Translations under genes and position numbers: made by a program
Notes under the pieces: model-generated
The model's input: the letters and a program-made list of their open reading frames with translations, nothing else
What the model was told of the DNA's origin: nothing
Database searches by the model: none
Shown here: in pieces, positions 52,058 through 54,591 of the stretch
Layout: the number at the start of each line of letters is the position of its first letter
How positions within the stretch are numbered: the first letter of the stretch is position 1
DNA from: Bacillota bacterium
GTDB taxonomy: Bacteria > Eremiobacterota > SpSt-956 > JAKJGF01
DNA: 54,591 nt
NCBI GenBank assembly: GCA_029555925.1
Contig: JAKPQU010000588.1
Location: 1-54,591 of the forward strand
Reading direction: 5' to 3'

Positions 52058-53285
52058 CCATAGCCTCTAAAGCCCTGAGAACAGCATATTTTATATGGAA
52101 ATAAGAGAGTCCGCCCTGAAGATAGGCAATAAAAGGTTCCCTTAAAGGTCCGTCTGCAGAGAGTTCAAGTGATGCACCCTGAATAAAAGTACCTGCAGCC
52201 ATAACTATCTTATCACTGTAACCGGGTGTATATCCTCCTTCAAGATTTACGTGACTGTCTACAGGAGAATTACTCTGAATGCCCTGGCAGAATTTTATGA
52301 GTTTTTCCTTGCTGCCGAGCTTTACAGCCTGGACTGTATCACCCCGTTTTTCTCCTTTAGCCGGTAAAGTAATATAATTCAAATATTCAAACATGGTCCC
52401 TGCCCATATCATACCACAGAGAGCCTGACTTACGAGTAAAGGAGCCAGATAAAGTCCCTGGTATAAAGTTCTGTTAATATACATGGAAGTGCCTACTTCA
52501 CTTCCTATCCCCGGTGCGGTAAGTCTTCCTGCTGCAAGTTCCACAAGGTCTTCCCTGCCTGCAATATATCCTCCTGTAGGACATATACCACCGCCCGGGT
52601 TTTTTATAAGAGAACCTGCAATTATATCTGCTCCACCGTCGAGAGGCTCTTTTTTGTCCGTAAATTCACCATAACAGTTATCTACAAGAACTATTATATC
52701 CTGTTTTATTTCTTTAAGCCTTTTAACAATAAGGGAAATATCATCTACAGTAAGGCTTTTTCTCCAGCAATATCCTCTGGAACGCTGAATAAAAGCAAGT
52801 TTCGTATTTTTCGTTATATATCGTTCAAAGGCTTCTATATCAACAATGCCGTCTTCACGTAAAGGTACTTCTCTGTAATTTATCCTCCAGTCAGTTAATG
52901 TTCCTTTAACACCCGGCACAAGCCCTATTACTTTACCGAGTGTATCATATGGCTGACCTGTAACTGAAAGAAATTCATCGCCGGGACGAAGTATGCCGAA
53001 AAGGGCCGAACTTATGGCATGGGTTCCCGAGACGAACTGCCATCTTACAAGTGCTTTTTCTCCTCCGAACACTTCTGCATAGATTTCATCCAGCAGGTCT
53101 CTTCCGCTGTCATGGTAGCCGTAGCCGGAAGAACCAGAAAAATGAAAATCAGAAGTTCCATGAGATATAAATGATTTCAATACTTTAAGTTGATTATATT
53201 CTTCTATATCTTTCACTTCATCTCTGAAATTTTTCGTATCACCTTCCGCTTTTTTCGAAATTTCCAATAAATCATTATAAGTCAT
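52053..53285 (-). CDS. methionine gamma-lyase family protein (aluminium-resistance type)
   Basis: 410 residues of the PLP-dependent family PF06838, known as YnbB-like or aluminium-resistance proteins. Landmarks are SGSSGYGYHDSGRD, FVSGTHAISSALFGILRPGD, VDNCYGEFTDKKEP and GSLIKNPGGG, where the Lys binds PLP. The C-terminal region holds the usual GGYTPGYSDK and GLSYFHIKY. The family's actual reaction is not well established; a sulphur amino-acid lyase is a common guess. AAGGAG precedes ATG. The stop TGA is the first TGA of a heptad array. It is followed upstream on the same strand by a DUF362 gene. Confidence 0.93.
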   Translation of the reverse strand: MTYNDLLEISKKAEGDTKNFRDEVKDIEEYNQLKVLKSFISHGTSDFHFSGSSGYGYHDSGRDLLDEIYAEVFGGEKALVRWQFVSGTHAISSALFGILRPGDEFLSVTGQPYDTLGKVIGLVPGVKGTLTDWRINYREVPLREDGIVDIEAFERYITKNTKLAFIQRSRGYCWRKSLTVDDISLIVKRLKEIKQDIIVLVDNCYGEFTDKKEPLDGGADIIAGSLIKNPGGGICPTGGYIAGREDLVELAAGRLTAPGIGSEVGTSMYINRTLYQGLYLAPLLVSQALCGMIWAGTMFEYLNYITLPAKGEKRGDTVQAVKLGSKEKLIKFCQGIQSNSPVDSHVNLEGGYTPGYSDKIVMAAGTFIQGASLELSADGPLREPFIAYLQGGLSYFHIKYAVLRALEAME

Positions 53286-53348
53286 AAAATTCTCCTTATC
53301 ATCAGGGCCTGTTCAAAAATAACCCTTTTACAGTCCCTTACTGCCAAG

Positions 53349-53412
53349 AGCATATAATGAATAATGCATGATGTAACTCAGAGCATTACCCGTTATACAT
53401 CACCCATCACGA
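53349..53412. repeat. heptad-like stretch
   Basis: AATGAATAATGCATGATGTA, then GCATTACCCGTTATACATCA then CCCATCACGA. It is a worn array of the ATTACCC/ATCACCC type between the two minus-strand genes. Confidence 0.6.
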
Positions 53413-53414
53413 TT

Positions 53415-54356
53415 TCACACTTTAATCTTTTTTATCTTCATCTTACTTACATTTATCTCGCCAAGGCCTCTTTCGGAAGCAACTTTAAGAAAACCTGTCC
53501 TGGAAGGTTCAAGGCCGAATAATTTAGTGGCATAGGCATCTGCCATAACGGGATTCGTACATACTATTATCTGATTTCCCAGGCGGACATCACTGGCATT
53601 TCCTCCCTGAGGACCATGTCCGGTAAGAATTCTGTAGGCATCGACTACAACAAGTTCCACAGGGATTATTCTTGTCAGATCAGACAGATTTTTATCTATA
53701 CCCTGATGTATTTCTCCCCTGTCTCCCCCTATAATACCCATGAGGTTTTTCATACTTACAGTAAGGCCGGAAATGCCGTGGTGTTTGAGTATGGGTACAT
53801 TTATAACAACATTGGCCTTCATTACATCCTGATAGACACTCCACGTTTTAAGGGTAACAGCATCAGGCGCGGTAACAACATCATAAAAACTGGAGGATTC
53901 ACTTACATAATCCACTTTTGCTCCTGCTTCTTCTGCCGCTTTTGCAATACCGCTGTTTTTATAACATCTTTTTGCATCATTGCAGGTTCTGTCAAAAATT
54001 TTAACTGTTTTAGCTCCTGCTTTATAACACATGGTTACAAGTTCCTTCACCAGGTCAGGATTGGTATTTGCAGCCAGTTCAGGAGTACGATCCCAGCCAA
54101 TATTGGGTTTTACCACAACAGTATCACCCTTTTTAATAAGAGATTCCAGTCCTCCTATTTCTTTGAGAGCCGCCCTTATCATAGCTTTCGGGTCTTTCCC
54201 TTCTGCAACGAAAACACCTGATTTCAGATTATTCTGTCTCAATTTTCTGGGAGCAATTCCTGTTACTGCTGCAAAACCGCTCTTTTTACTGCATGCACCG
54301 AGCAAAACACCTGCCACAAGGGACGTGGCACTTTTCAAAAACGTTCTTCTGTTCAT
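53415..54356 (-). CDS. Tat-exported DUF362 lipoprotein
   Basis: 313 residues. The N-terminus has a twin-arginine motif (NRRTFLK, residues 2-8), a hydrophobic stretch and lipobox LLGAC (Cys22), so a Tat-exported lipoprotein is likely. The DUF362 domain fills the rest (VVVKPNIGWDRTPE, YKAGAKTVKIFDRTC, INVPILKHHGISGLTVSMKN, MGIIGGDRGEIHQ). Tat export suggests a folded, cofactor-carrying protein, and DUF362 proteins are often found with iron-sulphur domains, but no ferredoxin-type Cys motif is present here. AAAGGAGG precedes ATG. Confidence 0.9.
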   Translation of the reverse strand: MNRRTFLKSATSLVAGVLLGACSKKSGFAAVTGIAPRKLRQNNLKSGVFVAEGKDPKAMIRAALKEIGGLESLIKKGDTVVVKPNIGWDRTPELAANTNPDLVKELVTMCYKAGAKTVKIFDRTCNDAKRCYKNSGIAKAAEEAGAKVDYVSESSSFYDVVTAPDAVTLKTWSVYQDVMKANVVINVPILKHHGISGLTVSMKNLMGIIGGDRGEIHQGIDKNLSDLTRIIPVELVVVDAYRILTGHGPQGGNASDVRLGNQIIVCTNPVMADAYATKLFGLEPSRTGFLKVASERGLGEINVSKMKIKKIKV

Positions 54357-54379
54357 TTTATAAAACCTCCTTTTTTTCA

Positions 54380-54446
54380 GTGACCAGTTATCAGTTATCA
54401 GTTACCAGTTATCAGTTACCAGTTACCAGTTATCAGTTATCAGTTA
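54380..54446. repeat. heptad array (TTATCAG/TTACCAG class)
   Basis: Nine units in a row alternate TTATCAG and TTACCAG, upstream of the DUF362 gene. Confidence 0.92.
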
Positions 54447-54466
54447 TAATAGTTTTTAACTTAAAG

Positions 54467-54591
54467 CTTAGTACCGCTACAGGTAAATTAGTAACCATTT
54501 ATCAGCTTCTGCCTGACAGGCTCTTACGAAGAAAAATAATTTGCCTTATTTAATTTGTTTTACAGACAATAAATTAGCCCTTATTTAATTT
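54467..54591. repeat. E1 palindromic element, cut by the window end
   Basis: Starts CTTAGTACCGCTACAGGTAA and continues as the other E1 copies to the AT-rich centre (ATTAGCCCTTATTTAATTT), where the window stops. Confidence 0.85.

Noticed and set aside
53616..54221. 201-codon plus-strand frame opposite the DUF362 gene
   Set aside because: It is a shadow of the minus-strand gene, has no family likeness or ribosome site, and has skewed composition (many Tyr, Ile, Phe, Cys).

Overview
The window is a low-GC bacterial segment with 38 protein-coding genes (counted at their likely starts), at least one gene remnant, and no rRNA, tRNA or CRISPR array that I can recognise. The gene set points to an anaerobic or facultatively anaerobic, uncultured-type bacterium. 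It has a tungsten-type aldehyde:ferredoxin oxidoreductase, a clostripain-family peptidase, an archaeal/Thermotoga-type alpha-glucan phosphorylase, many TPR proteins, and two Ser/Thr kinases with an N-terminal zinc ribbon. It also has a stand-alone tubulin/FtsZ-like protein, lipoproteins with clear lipoboxes, and long multi-PAS and hybrid histidine kinases. This mix recalls candidate phyla rich in TPR/kinase/tubulin-like genes (for example the Eremiobacterota/Xenobia or Riflebacteria type), but I cannot fix the phylum by eye.

Layout. 0.3-9.1 kb: an orphan COG1101-type ABC ATPase, a secreted protein, an agmatinase translationally coupled to a multi-PAS/GAF sensor, a zinc-type solute-binding lipoprotein, an unknown lipoprotein and an SfsA-DUF123 fusion. 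9.2-15.1 kb: an NlpC/P60 hydrolase with a near-consensus promoter, a pseudopilin-like/TPR lipoprotein, glucan phosphorylase and a secreted protein of four Trp-rich repeats. 15.6-25.1 kb: zinc-ribbon kinase/FGE, clostripain-like protease, double-PDZ protein, zinc-ribbon kinase/HEAT/TPR, a TerB-like protein and a YkgJ/TPR protein. 25.2-31.1 kb: tubulin-like protein, discoidin-domain secreted protein, greA and lysS. 31.1-39.0 kb: GNAT and PQQ-propeller pair, small unknown genes, a cNMP-binding protein operon, a YggT-like membrane protein and the AOR enzyme. 39.2-46.2 kb: a chromate-transporter remnant, then a minus-strand signalling cluster (two hybrid or REC-bearing histidine kinases, one truncated kinase, one esterase). 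46.6-54.4 kb: a REC-PilB ATPase overlapping a metallo-beta-lactamase/double cNMP-binding protein, a second YkgJ/TPR protein, a methionine gamma-lyase family enzyme and a Tat-exported DUF362 protein.

The most striking property is between the genes. Most junctions carry degenerate heptanucleotide arrays. The main class is (GTNACGC)n, whose consensus is its own reverse complement. Other period-7 classes (GTGAAAA/GTGATTG, TTATCAG, GAGTTTA) occupy the same kind of place, and several genes use a TGA that is the first TGA of such an array as their stop codon. Three palindromic mobile-looking elements are also present in several copies: about 216, 138 and 90 bp, called here E1, E2 and E3. Two of them carry the heptads in their centres, and they are nested in one another. 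Both ends of the window lie inside these elements.

Several apparent N-terminal extensions of open frames are translations of the heptad arrays (peptides such as VTRHASRVTRH), so I moved those starts downstream.
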